Below are positions 46,528 through 60,478 of a stretch of 64,000 nucleotides of DNA, one piece after another. This stretch comes from Saksenaea vasiformis B4078 (taxonomy: Eukaryota > Mucoromycota > Mucoromycetes > Mucorales > Saksenaeaceae), in assembly GCA_000697055.1 (NCBI GenBank), contig JNDT01002162.1, positions 1 to 64,000 of the forward strand. Direction: 5' to 3'. Position numbers and translations under genes: made by a program. The notes under the pieces were generated by a model. The model did no database searches. It was not told the origin of the DNA and was given only the letters and a program-made list of their open reading frames with translations. Positions within the stretch are counted from its first letter, which is position 1. Every line of letters begins with the position of its first letter.

Positions 46528-48550
46528 ACAGGTTTATTGATAGATCTAAGAACAAAAAAAGGGATCGGACAGTTATGGCAGTTTATCGGGCTTTTGTAGT
46601 CCCGACCGTGGTGCGGGTCCCAGACATGCACCAGCCTGGTCACCCGAGACCGGAACAAGGTAGCGACTGTAAGTCTGCTTTTAGTTTATGGTAAACGCAG
46701 CATCTACATACCAACAATAATGAGATGTATATATCCTTGGTATCAATCGATGTGATCGATTAGCTAGACGCTAATGTGTGTCGAGATTCAAAATAACAGC
46801 TCGTGACCTTTCCTAACGAACCGTACTTTTGCTGCAGATATTGCTGGAAATGGATAACACAGCTTTTTGGACAATGCTGTATGTTATTAATTGACTTTCT
46901 ATGGTAATTGTTTAACTTACTTTGTTTTCATCCGCAGCACGCAGATCTTTCTGCTCTGTTGCCGCCTGTAACCTAGCCGCAAATCAACATTTACTAGCGT
47001 TACCAAAAGATATCTATTAAGATCTATGAGGAGTATTCAAGGTTCTCATTACTATAAAAATGGGAAGTATAAATAAATCAGATTATCTTTGTTTTTACGA
47101 AATAACACACGGGACAAGCTTGTATATATTGTTCCAAATAGCTGTGAATTCAATTTAGACTACCGTTTCATATCTATAGGTCTACCTGTTTTTACAATTG
47201 TTTCCTGCGCTTAGTAGATGTGCGGGCAGCTGATTCGTTAAAGAGTCGCTACTATAAGACATGGCTCCATCGTAATCTCCAATTGGCTGATAAGCTGCCC
47301 CCTGTCATGGAAAGCATCGTAAAAGCCGATAAGGAATGTTGTTGTTGATCATCTATTTACCGCAAATACCGAGTTTTGAAGACACCTTTACATCAAATCA
47401 AAGGTGCAACGTGCTGACTCGTTGTAGTAGGTTCCCCAATGCATCAATATAGACGCGAACGATATCTCTACTTGAAGGTATGCATGGATACTTTTTTTCC
47501 GTTTTCTTTGATTCCGTCTCCCAAACCAAACGTCCAGGTACCTACTGGGGTTGGCTATATGTAGAACTGCTCATGTCCTTTGATCTATTATTTAGAGCCT
47601 CCGTCGTCAACTCATGAGAATCACAGCTCCTAGGAGCTATGAGTACACTAACCCCCCACCACCAACGAAATGGTAAGCGAGTGCTCTTCGGGGGGGTGAT
47701 TAAAATGTCGTTCAAAATTCATTCTATTTTCTAACCGTGAATGAGGTTTTATTCTACTTTATCCAAGTTACGCATCCATCGACGGGCTCAGTTCATGTAA
47801 GTGGTGTATCAAGTTTATGTATTAATGACCACACACTGAGCTCGGTTCCTTGGAGCAAACAGACGAAATGCAAATGGAAGACATAGACATTTTAGCCAAC
47901 CGTCGTTGTGCCATCCATTAGCTACGGAAGGCGGGATGCGTCTCAATGCATGAGACCGTACGAAGATTTTACTAGATAAATAAGTCGATTTAAAAGACAA
48001 AAAGAGCAAATTTTTACATCAATGTCGCCGTGTCAGTGCCTTTCATCCAGCAGGTGCTGGTCTAGACCAAGCTATCAGCACCTTTCCTCCTTACCAACCA
48101 CGTGTGCTATAATAGTTGTTATCTCCACGGCCACAACACATTAGAAGACAATGATCTGCCGGTATGAGTAATTCACAGTGAAGAATAGTGATGAAAACAA
48201 TTTAATCAATAATTCCAGCTTCGGTCATATAGTATCTGGAACGGCGGCAGTTACACCAGCAATCTATTAAAAGAATCATTTCATACGCTTCGTTGAGAAA
48301 CTTCGTAATTTTGAACGTTTGAGTCGTATCCATTGTTAAAATACTATCTCTCAAATAGTTCACTTTTAGCAGATATACTCAGGCGAAAATAAAACTCATA
48401 CTTTTGTGCACAATCTTAACTGAGAGCTTTCTTTTTTTTTTTAGTGTTCCTTTTACAGGAGGATTTGTTTATCTGTTAAGTTAGATTTTCTTACATAAAG
48501 GCGGATATACCGCAGGTGAGGGTTGATTTTCGATATGAGGGATTTCCTTT
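46528..48550. other. Two-kilobase gene-poor stretch with repeat traces
   Basis: Contains a small GC-rich patch (46595-46670) and a roughly 100-bp segment (about 47515-47615) resembling 33748-33850. A C run and G run (47650-47698) could pair. One coding-like exon (about 47210-47347, ending in TGA) is not attached to any gene. No RNA gene is seen. Confidence 0.4.
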
Positions 48551-51064
48551 TTAGATCACAGTAACATTGGCTGATGCTGGGTAAGTGGTTATCTCATGAT
48601 TCCGCAAGACTTTTTCGACAAGAAATGCCACCCGTTGCCCATATTTCGATCCACGAAGAGAGACCATATGCTTCTTGATAAGTCGCGCCATGTGGAGCTT
48701 CTGACTGTCATCTGCGTTATTAATAAGCCATTGGACTACATAGTTGCCGTATTGATCCGACGCAATGTCAACTAACGCAATGCGCGGTCGATGGGATCGA
48801 CTAGTGGTCGTGATATGTTCAATAAAATGAGATGAGAAGGCTGTACCGCCGATACGTAGTGCCTTCTCCACCACTTTAGAAGCAAATTGGTCCATACTTA
48901 ATTGCACGCCTTCATTTAACACGGTCTGGAACGCCTTTTCACGATCTGCACTTTTATCTGCCTGTTCCAGAATATGCTGTACAACCCAATTACCCCACTG
49001 ACCTTTGGCAACAATGGTAATGTTGGCCAGTATCTCTTCAAGTACAGGTCTCTATATTGTTACTACGCATCAGATTGACAGTCGTTTCAAAAAGTGTTTA
49101 CTTGTTACCTTTTCTGACTCTGAGAGATTTTCAAAGATATTTTGGATAACAAGACTTCCGTTTTCGTCTAAAGCCACCTCGGTCCATCGTCCTTGTAGCT
49201 CTCCATGCATGTGCGCCATCACGTCAGGGGATTCTACTGTCCATTGGATTTCACATACTTTTTGCCAGACGTGACACGCGTATTTGTGTGTTATCGTTTC
49301 TGGGATCGCCTGAAACAGTTCGGTGATCAACCTCGATTTGATCCGTTCCTCCGTTAAATCGAGAGCCTAGAATAAATTTTTTTAAATTTGCCTGGACACG
49401 TGAGAGGTGAAAGAAAAAAAAAAGGGGGAAAGAACGGACCTTTTGAACGACATGACAACCAAATGGGTTACATGTCAGTTCCACTACATGTCCCTGCATA
49501 CTGTCTGCAAGGGCATTAACGTGTTCTCGTGTTCCTAGCTCGAGAAGACGTTGAACAAGAAAATTACCAAACCTATTGGTCATCAATTCGGAAACTCTTT
49601 TGAGAGTAGAGTTTATAATGCTTTCTCTCTGTTCTCGGGTCGCGCATTTGAGTTTCTGCTGTAAAAAAATGGAAGCTTGTTGATCCGTAGATTGAATTAT
49701 CTGGTTGATTAACGCCTATGCAGGGAAGTGAGCGGTGATCCAAGCCTGTGCCCGCCGACTTACATCCCAATCAGCATTGCAGTTCTTGTCTAGCATGCGC
49801 CGATAATCCATTGATTTGGTATTGACTTTCCTATCATTACCACAAGGAATAGACTGCATTTTGTTTAGCTGGTAGGAATTCACCTCCTCTCCCCGACGTG
49901 TCTCGCGCGTAGTATCGGTGGTATAACGATCTGAACAAAACATATTGTCAGAACTCGACGCGCTAAAGGTCTCTCGATTTGTGGTATTGTGGTAGCTCGG
50001 CACGTCGTTAAGTTGCTGAACCTCGATCTCGTGCATCGCTCGACTGTCAAAGGATATTAGTATGCAGGTTGCGTAATCACCGAAACTAAAATGACCTGTT
50101 CAACATGGTTTTTGAATGTTCATTGGTTGAGACAGGAACCACCCTTCCCATATTCTTCATGTAGTTGACGCTATTCATACTGCGTAAGTTTCGAATGCCA
50201 TGGTTAGTTTATTCGTACCTGGCGAGTTCATTCTGAAGGGTATTGAGCTTTTTAGCCTGGGCTTCACACATCTGGCTGCTGATGGCTAATCGCTGGTACT
50301 GTTCCTGCAGATCAACTTCCTTCGCTGCCAAAGAAGATTGAAGATTTGCAATGAGGCGGTGATTCTACAAGTGGTTGAGAGTTAAGATAAATTATGTAGT
50401 GAAAGGCTATGTACCTTGTATAATTCGTTGTTGATTACGTTCACATGATGTATCAATTCTCGTGTCGCCTCAACGGTGCTTTTAAGTCGATGTCTGAGTG
50501 CACTTGCAGAAAGTTTATCAATGTCAGACAAAGACAGTAGGCTAGATGACAAAAACGGTATGGAAAATCGAGAACCAAAAATCGGTGGTGTGGTCTCTGT
50601 CACGGGATCAACAACCTGTTCAGTAGCATGTCTTGATGACTGGATAATATTATGGTTAAGATTAACAGAAAGAAAAAGTGTCAAACTAAGATTACCTTGC
50701 ATAGATAATCCCCGAACAGTGATGCATGATCAAGTTTGAAAGGATCTTTCGGATCATATGATTCTTCTTTTGGGGAGGTCGAGCCAGACGAGCCCAGATC
50801 GGTAATCATACCTACATCACTAAGGAGTGTATTTTGTACCGACAAGCGTTGAAAATCGTCTCTGATACTTGTCATCCATGGATCATAAAGAGACTGATTT
50901 GTATCAGTTAATTGAACTGAAGAAAGTGGTGGTGCGGAAGTGGCAAAAAGTAACGAACTGTGAAAAGGCGAGTCTCGTGTGTCATAAGTATAGTTCGTTT
51001 GTTGTTGTTTTAATGTGTGTTGATTATCCCCAATCATTTCGCTGGATCCCTTGATTGACAGCAT
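48551..51064 (-). CDS. Pumilio-family (PUF) RNA-binding protein
   Basis: Eight exons (51064..50696, 50639..50415, 50364..50219, 50179..50096, 50043..49764, 49715..49440, 49366..49109, 49051..48551) give 712 residues. The N-terminal half is Ser/Gln-rich with a coiled coil (about 200-250: SSLAAKEVDLQEQYQRL). The C-terminal half is a Pumilio homology domain of about eight repeats. Clear ones are MTNRFGNFLVQRLLE, CNPFGCHVVQK, HKYACHVWQK, DENGSLVIQN, GQWGNWVVQHILEQ, DQFASKVVEKAL, DQYGNYVVQWLI and SKYGQRVAFLVEK. PUF proteins bind 3' UTR elements and repress or localise mRNAs. The overall layout recalls the fungal JSN1/PUF group, but I do not assign an orthologue. Confidence 0.9.
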
Positions 51065-51719
51065 GACGTGAATATTTACGAAAGGGAGCGAAAATAAGAT
51101 GTTGGATCGATGCCTGAACGACAGAAGGGAAAAAGAAGGAAAAAGAAGGAAAAGGAAGAAGAAGGGAAAGGGAAAAGAAAGAGGGAAGTACATTTAAAAA
51201 TGCCTTTTGCGTTCTTTTACCCTTCTTTTCACAACGTAAGGCTACAATATCAAAGCCAACGACAGTTACAAATTCCCCGCAATTTTCTCTTTATACGACA
51301 TGCTAACATGCATCATGCTGTGCTTCCATTAATGACTAAACGTATTTAATCATCCACAACCTTTTTTTATAGATAATCATTGCTTTGCGCAGTAATAGGC
51401 TTATTAATCGCATGCTAACTATCTCTCCTGGTCATCTGTTGCCCGTACCCTTCATCTGGCACTTTCCTTTCCTGTTCTTTAGGGTCATTAATTAACTGTT
51501 TATCGTTGTGCCACGTATATAAAAATAACCCGGATTTGGTACAGATACAGTTGTTTGCGTTTGAAAATGTAAAAGTTCGGGGGTTCTAAATCCAAATTTG
51601 GGAGGTGAGTGTAAAGTAAGTGTAATTTACCGTGATCAACGAAAGATATAGGGAATGCAGTGCAGGTTCGATGAGGACAAGGCGATCCAATAGGATGTAA
51701 ACTATACAATCATGGGATG
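51065..51719. other. Intergenic stretch
   Basis: Purine-rich GAAGGAAAAAG tract (51115-51185) directly upstream of the PUF gene, likely its promoter or 5' leader. No gene is supported. Confidence 0.4.
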
Positions 51720-52060
51720 ATCGTCTTGACTACTGTTTGAATGAATGACGCGAGATTACCACGACTTTTCAGATTGATCTTTCCGCGTCCTTTCTTGGTG
51801 TTCACAAAGAATGCTTCAATTGAATTCGATGAGGCCGAGTACCTAGCAAGAAAAGCTCCGTGTGGCAGTCGTTCTTGATATCATCAAGGGCTGCTCGAGT
51901 TTTGTGGATTGAGGCGTTGTCGATCTATTCTATGCAATTGCCGATGTTGATCGTAGTTTCCCATAGCTACGGTTTAGCAGTATGTCGCTAAGATACGAAG
52001 GTACACCGTGATCACAACCGCTGTTATTCAACCAACATTGTTAAGAATATTATGTTACTA
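51720..52060 (-). mobile_element. Second Tc1/IS630-type transposase relic
   Basis: A minus-strand reading gives IDNASIHKTRAALDDIK, with the second catalytic Asp region (DNASIHK), then FLARYSASSNSIEAFFVNTKKG, corresponding to the third catalytic region (YSPxLNPIExxF). The sequence is degraded at both ends and no start or terminal repeat is seen. It is a different copy from the one at 23.3 kb, judged by sequence differences. Confidence 0.65.
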
Positions 52061-52985
52061 TCCGAAGGTTTGATTTGGAGCAGTTGATCAATAAGCGGGA
52101 ACCTACATAGGCCTATGCCCATATTGAAAGGATAGGAAGAAAAGAGCAGAGAGATCATGAACATTGCCTAGTTTCTCTTTTGCCCACAATACAATGCAGT
52201 GCGGTATTAATTTTCGAGGAGGAGTGCCTGTTTCCTGTCTTTCATGTGAATGTTTTTGCTCATAGCCTATTTGGCGTATTTGACCAGAAGTAATTTGTGA
52301 CCTCCTGCTGCGTTCCCAATTTCTTGACATTGTCACAGAGCCATTAAACCGGTTCCCATAAGCAAAGATTGATGAATGGCAATATTTTTACAAATATCTT
52401 CTCCGCTCGTTATGCATAGTTTTGCGTTCAGTCGAAGCACTAAACAATTAAACCAATGTTACAATTCCTCATAGGCTTGCACAACCATTAGTTTCTTTCA
52501 GTTCTAACTCATGCTATCACTTTATATTAAAGTGTATCGTCATGAATAGAAATCAAACTGCGAATAGCAAAGCATATAATTTGCTGAAGTACGAATACAA
52601 ATACTACTCTACCAAACTGATGCCTTCGCACAAAGCCTAACGTGTAACTTCTCGTCACCTGTGGCTATGCTCACAACCCATATAAAATACTTCCATAATC
52701 AAGTGTAATGAATAGCTGGTCCTAAACCCCGCAACCTCATTTGAAGCTAGGACACACTGTTTACTGAGTAAGTATAGACGCTACCACTATTAACACTTTG
52801 TGCATTCGCCACTGTTCACATCTCATCGGTCTCGAGCCACGCGGAATAGAAGTGAAATCGGGGCATTTGAATTCCAAAATCGGGCAGCTAGTGGGGATGA
52901 TGACATAGCTGCGAATCCTAATAACTCCGCAGCTTGCGTAATTGTGAACGCGGCTTTTTGTCCCTTTTCGCAACTTAAGATCAAC
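52061..52985. other. Intergenic stretch upstream of the proteasome ATPase gene
   Basis: No supported feature. The frame is open for about 60 codons before the RPT5 ATG, but that part has no similarity to the family. Confidence 0.4.
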
Positions 52986-54581
52986 ATGACAACGCTAGAA
53001 GACAAATCATTGTGGGAAAATCAGGAAGGTGATGACGGTATTGGTCAGGAAGTGCTTCGATTGTCGCCTGAGGAAATCAGCAACAGAACAAAGCTACTGG
53101 AGAACGACATCAAAGTAGGCGATTGCTCCATCTCTGCAGACTTCACTGAGCATCAAACGTTATATAGGTCATGAAATCAGAAGTCCTTCGTCTTCAGCAT
53201 GAACAGGCAGCGATGAAAGACCGAATTAAAGACAACAAAGAAAAGATAAAGCTGAATAAGCAATTACCTTATCTTGTTGGCAATGTTGTCGAGGTAATCG
53301 CATCGCTGATCGCTTGACAAGTGTAAATGCTAACGAACCATAAATGATAGCTACTTGATGTGGATCCAGAAGATGATGGCGAAGAAGAGGGAGCAAATGT
53401 GGATTTGGATTCTCGACGAAAAGGCAAATGTGCTGTTATCAAAACATCCACGCGTCAGGTAAGCTAGTGTGAAAATTGTTGGCGCCCGGTAATTGAACAA
53501 TGGTTAGACCATTTTCCTTCCTTTGATCGGTTTGGTGGATCCTAAAGACCTGAAACCCGGAGACATCATTGGTGTAAATAAAGACAGTTATCTCATCTTG
53601 GATACCTTGCCAGCAGAGTAAGAACTACGTGGAAACGAGCGATTTCTTATGCAAACATAGATACGACTCCCGGGTAAAGGCGATGGAAGTTGATGAGAAA
53701 CCAACAGAAGATTACAGCGATATCGGTGGACTGAACAAGCAGATTGAGGAATTGGTAGAAGCTGTCGTGTTACCAATGACGCACGCAGATCGCTTTAAAG
53801 ACATCGGTATCAAACCACCCAAAGGTGTCCTGATGTATGGACCACCTGGTACTGGTAAAACATTATTGGCAAGAGCATGTGCAGCACAGACAAATGCAAC
53901 TTATCTGAAACTGGCTGGTCCACAGTTGGTGCAGGTAAATACCGCAGGAGGTCTTGAATGATTGTAAATTCTCATGATTTTGATAGATGTTTATTGGTGA
54001 TGGTGCAAAACTGGTACGCGACGCATTTAACTTGGCGAAAGAAAAATCACCGGCAATCATCTTCATTGATGAAATCGATGCCATTGGTACCAAACGTTTC
54101 GATTCGGAAAAATCCGGTGATCGTGAAGTCCAGCGTACTATGCTTGAACTACTAAATCAACTTGACGGTTTCTCATCGGACGAAAGCATTAAAGTCATTG
54201 CCGCAACCAACCGTATTGATATTTTGGATCCTGCACTATTACGATCAGGTCGTCTGGATCGTAAGATCGAATTTCCTTTGCCAAACGAAGAAGCCAGGGC
54301 TCGCATTTTGCAGATTCACTCTAGAAAGATGAACGTCAGCAAGGATGTCAACTTTGAGGAATTGTCTAGATGCTGTGACGAATTCAACGGTGCTCAGTGC
54401 AAAGCTGTCTGCGTTGAAAGTAAGTATCTGCGCAAACTTGATCCATTTACTGATCCGTAATGAAATAGGCGGTATGCTTGCTCTCCGTCGAAGCGCCACA
54501 GAAATTACGCATGAAGACTTTATGGATGCTATTCAGGAAGTGCAGGCTAAGAAGAAGATGTCTCTGCAATACTACGCTTAA
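52986..54581 (+). CDS. RPT5: 26S proteasome regulatory ATPase RPT5 (PSMC3)
   Basis: One of six AAA ATPases in the 19S base, unfolding substrates into the 20S core. Seven exons (52986..53114, 53168..53293, 53351..53458, 53508..53617, 53661..53934, 53987..54419, 54469..54581) give 430 residues. An N-terminal coiled coil leads to the OB domain ([15 protein letters not shown]). Walker A is GPPGTGKT (218-225), the pore loop is in [10 protein letters not shown], Walker B is [11 protein letters not shown], and the SRH contains [12 protein letters not shown]. The C-terminal QYYA is the HbYX motif that docks into the 20S ring, as in RPT5. EVQAKKK before it separates it from the other RPT paralogues. 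Confidence 0.97.
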
Positions 54582-54877
54582 GATCAGCTAAAATAAACAG
54601 TGTGCATGTTAATCTTATTTGTGATACGAAGGGATAGTAATGTGGTGCAAAAACATTGCATGCAGATTTATGAGTGAACCTGGGTTCGTTACTTCTTTCA
54701 TTTCGGGAAATCTGCCATACGTCTGGGAATGAAATAGAATGAATAAAAATGCCAAACGATCGGAACATCGGTGTTTACGCATCTTATGAATAACGATCAC
54801 AGTGTAGAGCATAATAGAGAGTACGTGTTAAGGGAATAAACACCCTATTTTTTAATGAATACACTATTAGGCGTGTT

Positions 54878-57800
54878 ATGCCCAGGTTTACTGTGGGCGG
54901 GGACGACGACCGCACGGAGGAGATCAACTTCGACGATGACGATGAGAGTACCACATATGAGGCGAAGAAAGCCGAGGACAGTTCAAGTGAACACGTGCGA
55001 TTTCCTGCACAATTAGATCATTTGTTCATTCCTCCGCCTGTAAGCAATCGCGTTGCGGCATTCGGCGTAAAATCCAATGAGGACGAAAAGGAATCTAAAG
55101 CATTTACAGAATCCGTCCTTAATTACATTCACAAAAAATTCCCAAGTCGTATCGTGCGTCGAGTCCTCAAATGCACGATTGCTTACTTCATCACTACATT
55201 GTTCAGTCTGATTCCTGCACTGACGGAGGCAATAGGACCAGCGGCGTTTTTAGTGACTACTGGCATGCTGTTCAACCATCCAGGACGAACTATGGGATCA
55301 ATGTGGGACTGTACACTAACGAGCGTTCTGGGAGTTGTTCTTGCTGTGATCTATGTTTTTGCTGCCCTAGCGGCTTCTGTGAGATACAACCTTGATCATC
55401 CGGACACTTTTCTATCCGATCCCAGAGGAAACGCACTGAATGCGTGCTTTCTGTTCGTTGGTGTTTTCGGCGCCCAAATGTTGCGGCAGGGCTATCCGAA
55501 ATTCTATTTTTTCTCGCTGAAGTTCATGATGGTGCTGATCTTCTGTTTAACAAAAGCCATCGGACTTCAAGCCATACCCTACAACCTTCCGTTGCAGTAT
55601 GGCATTCCTCTCATTATTGTAAGTGTCTCATTCATCAAATTTTTGAACTTCGATCTAAGTTTCTTTTGTAGGGCGCAGGCATCTCCATGGTAGTGAACCT
55701 AGTGATCTGGCCTGAAACCGCAGTTGACGGTTTAGGTAAGTTGTTAGACAATTATTCTTGACCTGTACTAACCAGGCCACAGGACGTGCACTTAAGGAAA
55801 CTATCACCAATAGTAAAGAAATGCTACATATAATGGCCAAACAATTCTTCCTTGACGTCAGTGATGAGGAAATATCAGTCAAAGTGGTGGACGATCTGGG
55901 TGCTAAGACGAGATCAGGCATGGTCAAGGTCAAATCAGCGTATAAAGAAGCAAAGTATGAGATATCGATTGCCCACATTCGACCGCAAGAGCTAGGAGAG
56001 GTGCGTAAATCTCTAGATAAAGTGGTCAAACATCTGAACGTTCTCGGCGGATGTCTAAACGACGAGCGGCAATTGTTTGAATCTGTCCTCGAATATTTGG
56101 AAGAAGAGGATGCCGAAATCGAAGAAGATGAGCATCGTCATTCTAGTTCTCAGAACGGTGAGGCTACCCCTCAGCGAGTCAGAAGCGACTTGGAGATGAA
56201 AATACGCGAAATTGCCATGCAGGCTGCTACTGATTCGGGAAGATCGCGTAGTCCTCACTCAAGGCCTAATTCCAGGCCTAACTCGAGACCTAACTCAAGA
56301 ACAACTTCACGGCGTACATCTGTAGATGAAGACTATGAAGACGCGCACCAAATGACTGTCAACTCTACGCGTTCAGGACGCTCAGCACGATCAGTACGCT
56401 CCTTCTTTTCGAACCCTCGGTTGAGCATGGAAACGCCGCAGCCACCAACTAAACAAAGAAAAAGTCTTCAACCTGAAGATCGCCAACTTCTAGTGACATA
56501 TCTGGAGAGTATGAGAGATCCATTGATGAAACTTACTATTGTCTGCACCAATGTCCTTGGTTGTGTCAGCCGGCGGATCTGTAACGAGCTCGACATCGAA
56601 GACGACAGCGATCAATCTATTGGAAAGACATGGTGGTCTTACTTACGACATACTCTCAAGCTTAATTGGAAGGAAAATCCTGAGAATAAGGAATCAGAGA
56701 CGGAAAAACTCCCGCATGATCCGAACCATTGCAACTGTACAGAACTCGCTGCGCAAGCTATCAAAGAGTTCGATATCTCAGAGAAAGATCGAATGGACTC
56801 GCTGTATCATCTGTATCGAAGTCAAGATAGTAGATTCCCAATGGATTTCAGCAAGCGTAGCAATATATTTCTTATTTTCTTTTTTACGTTTACTCTCCAC
56901 GAACTTTCGCATGAGATTCAAGGCATGGCGGCAAGCATGGACAAACTCCAGGAACATTCGCAACAACGGTTAGAAAATGGCAAGAGACGAAAGCGTTTGT
57001 ACATGCCCCAGCTCGATGCGAAATGGTGGCGGCGGTGGGCGTCCTGGAACAACCATCAAAGCACACGAGACAAGGGAGGATATTCCCTCAGTAAGTTTCT
57101 CCATGCGCTTCATACAATTTAGATCCTAACATTTCATGCAGCTACTTTGACCCGCTATATTCCTGAAGATACAAGGTCTAACGATGCCCAAGACGAATAC
57201 CGTTTGTCAAGAATACAAACCAATGTCAATTTAAGCCGGCGTAGGAGCTCCACTTTGTCCAAGCTCGATTCCCGTAATAGCGCTAATGCTGGGCTCCACG
57301 AGTTGCGACAGCGACACACGCAGCACCTGGCGTCTCTGAAAGAAGAGGATCCCGAGGATCCTGCAGAGATAGATGAAACAGCACCTGCAACGCCTCCATT
57401 CATGTTGCGGTTACGTTACGGTATCTGGAAAACATTCCAGTATTTCAAAAACTATGAGTTCAAATTTGCGCTGAAGATGGCAGTGGCCGTCATGTTTTTG
57501 AGTATACCTGCATTTATCCCTTCATCTATGGTGTGGTTCAATAGCGTTCGAGGACAATGGGCAGCAATGACAGTAGGTTTTGCTATGTAATATGGGAGAC
57601 TGTATGTTTAATACTGTCCTTCTTTTCTTACAGGTGATTGCTATTATGAACCCTACAAGGTCAGTTTGTTGTCAACAGAAGTCCTATCTTGTAGCTAACA
57701 TTGAGTGATTAGTGGTGGAACTCTGCATGCCAGTTTGTGGAGAATAGTGGGAACACTTATAGGAGCGCTTGTGGGATGGGGTGCACTGGAAGCTGGTGGA

Positions 57801-58949
57801 GGAAGTCCTTACTTGCTAGCCTTCTTTGCAGTGATGCTTGGTAATAGAGTCGTCAGTAACGGATTGTGTACTGATATATTTCTTTTTAGCTATTCCGTTC
57901 TTTTATATTCATTTGGCGAGTACCTACAACAAGGTCGCCATTGTGGTACTGATATCTTATATGGTGGTGGCGCTTAGCCGATATGCCCATCCAGTGCCCG
58001 ACGAGAGTATATCCGCTACAGTCTGGTAGGGTTTGTACTGTGTTGGGAATGATTCCTGATATGATATTGTATAGGAAACGTGTTTGTACTATGATTGTTG
58101 GCATCGTTGTCGCTTTAGCGCTCAACTGGTAAATGGATTAGCTTTTGGAATTTATGCTCACCGTTCCCCTATAACGCAGGATGGTATGGCCATTTGTCGC
58201 AAGACATGTGACTCGCAAAACAATCTCAGTGATCATTAACGAATTGGGTGAATATTATACCTACCTGACAAGCACCTTTCTATACCATGATCCCCACTTC
58301 CCTCCAAGTGAAGAAGATATCAAAACGGCAGAAAAGCTCGAAAGGAAAATCCAATCTTCGATTGACGCCAGTAGTGTTCTCTTACAACTTACAGAACATG
58401 AACCGCGCCTGAAAGCACCTTTTCTCAAAAGCTTTTATGCGTCTATGATCGTCTCGTTACGAAATCTGCTGGATCGGCTAATGAGTATGCGAACTGCTCT
58501 TACGAAAATGCCGATGGAGGTGAAACAGGATATTTGCCAGCCAGAGTACTACAGCCTTCGAAAAGAAATGGTAATTGCGGCGCAAGGCAGAATCTGTTCT
58601 AAATGCTTCTTCTTTTCGCTTCCAGATTTCAGCTTTGATATTGCATTTTTACGTATTGTCATCCTCTCTGAAAGTCAAGTCATCTTTTCCTGTGTACATG
58701 CCGTCGGCCACTGAAGCTCGCGAGCGCTTGATGAAGAAGGCTGAAAGTCAGCCGGATCACGAGAAGTGGATACGATTCCGAAGCTTAGCTTGGTTTGCCC
58801 TTGCATGTTCCACACAGGAAATTATTGGTGAACTGGACCACTTGACGATATTGATCCAATACATTGTCGGTGATAATAAGTATGCCGAACGGGTGCGACG
58901 ACTTGATACCATCATGCTGCCAAACACCAAACAGCAGCGAAGCTACTAG
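54878..58949 (+). CDS. Large FUSC/BRE4-like multispanning membrane protein
   Basis: Ten exons: 54878..55618, 55672..55735, 55783..57090, 57142..57572, 57634..57659, 57713..57840, 57890..58025, 58075..58128, 58180..58570 and 58626..58949, for 1200 residues. Two similar membrane blocks (about 100-270 and 730-890), each with several spans, flank a long acidic and Ser/Arg-rich cytoplasmic loop. The loop carries three tandem SRPN-like repeats (56260-56300). The second block includes RGQWAAMTVIAIMNPTSGGTLHAS and GALVGWGALEAGGGSPY, typical of the fusaric-acid-resistance/aromatic-acid-exporter superfamily. Fungal relatives are annotated BRE4 (brefeldin A sensitivity) or DUF2421. The transported substrate is unknown. 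Exon 5 is only 26 nt. Confidence 0.88.
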
Positions 58950-60478
58950 ATTCTAACGATTATTCTAAAGAAAAAGAAAAAGAAAAAAAAGTACCTCTAT
59001 TAATATCCAACCTTTTATCCTCGCGTTACGTCGCCTATGTAGGTAGCACTTGCGAATTCGTTACCACTAGAGATACATGTTTGAAACAAAGTTTCTCACG
59101 ATGATCGGTGTAGTGTCATGTTTTGCCGATCTGTTGTTATCCGCTTTAGGAAATACATATTCTTCGTATAAGTCCACGTTAGTTTGAAATGTGTTGGAGT
59201 TAAAGACAAATAAAATAAACTTTACTTTCAGCAGCAACTCTCTTTCTTCTTGCACTGTACTCTTGAAACGTGCGCGGCGCAGTATATCTTTTTTGGTCAA
59301 CTCATAGTTCACAGTGCTGGTTCGTTGTGATAGGTTCCTCCCAGCATCCAATTGGAGACCCTGTTTCAGAAACCTGGTGTATGAACGTTGAAGGAACGCA
59401 TGCCAATTCAGTAATGCTTCAAACTACGCAATTCCAGATTATTATATTTGTATTGTTTCCCTCGGTATGATAATTGCTTGATATAGCTGAAGCAACTATT
59501 TCATCGCTGACTGCATCGGCAATAAGGTACTTTTCACTCAGCGTAATTAATCTGTTGACCTGAGACACCCATGACCTATTCTACCAGCGATGTGCACTGT
59601 TCCGTGATAGTCTACTACACGACATACGGAGTGCAAACATCTGATGTCTGTAGGCTAGCAAATGGAGCAAAGTCAGGAGTACTTGGTTGACGACAAGCAA
59701 ACAAGTTTATGTATCCTCTACGGATATAAATCCCCTTGAGAAATCGTGTGGATAGTGCAGTATATTCGGTAGAGGCTGTACATCACCTTGCACGGATGCA
59801 CGAGATCTTTATTTCGTGCTTACAAATACAAGACTACCCGTTGTTGATGTCCTATGTAGCAGGTTTACAAAACGGTGAAATGCTTTAATCCGTGCCAATC
59901 ATGAAAGAAGGGATGAATGGAGGAAATGCAAATAAAAGGTAAGTTTTCTGCGCACAGCCTATCAAACTATTTATAAAACGGGAGTGATGTATTTCATTCT
60001 TATTGCAGTTACTTGCCCGTCTTTTCAGTACTTCAGAAAGATCAAGTTACTCACATGATAAATGAGTTACTGTCTGCTGGTCTTTTTGAGAGGGTTTATC
60101 ATAACAAAAAATGTTTTACTTGCAATTCCAAGCAGTCGATTTGTGTTACAAAGACTTCCTTATTAAGCAGAAGGAGTTTTAATTGACCAACACATTAGTG
60201 AATGATCCACGAAGGAAATCTAGTGGCGAGAAGCTTAAAAAGATATCTGTCGTAACCAAAGAACGAAGTAGCACTTCGATAAACTCAGAGTTTGTTGGAA
60301 GTTAAATAAGAGTATTGCCATCATGATACAGGGAGCTCGTACCTTTCCCTACATGACGCATCCTAGATGACCACGCTTTTATATAAACGTGCGCCGACAC
60401 AAAGCAAACCTGTCACGTGGTGTTATAGGGTCGCTGATTTCCTCATTCGGGCAGGGCTGCGCCCGGTCGTTCTCCTCA
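58950..60478. other. Intergenic stretch
   Basis: About 1.5 kb. An open minus-strand frame (59067-59351) encodes 94 residues with no motif I recognise. It could be a mobile-element scrap. No other support. Confidence 0.35.

Noticed and set aside
47200..47350. Coding-like exon with SRYYKTWLHRN, reminiscent of a centrin-binding Sfi1 repeat
   Set aside because: A single short segment, with no neighbouring repeats or splice partners; too little to call.
59067..59351. 94-residue minus-strand frame
   Set aside because: No motif, no splice partners and no start context; kept only as a possible mobile-element scrap.
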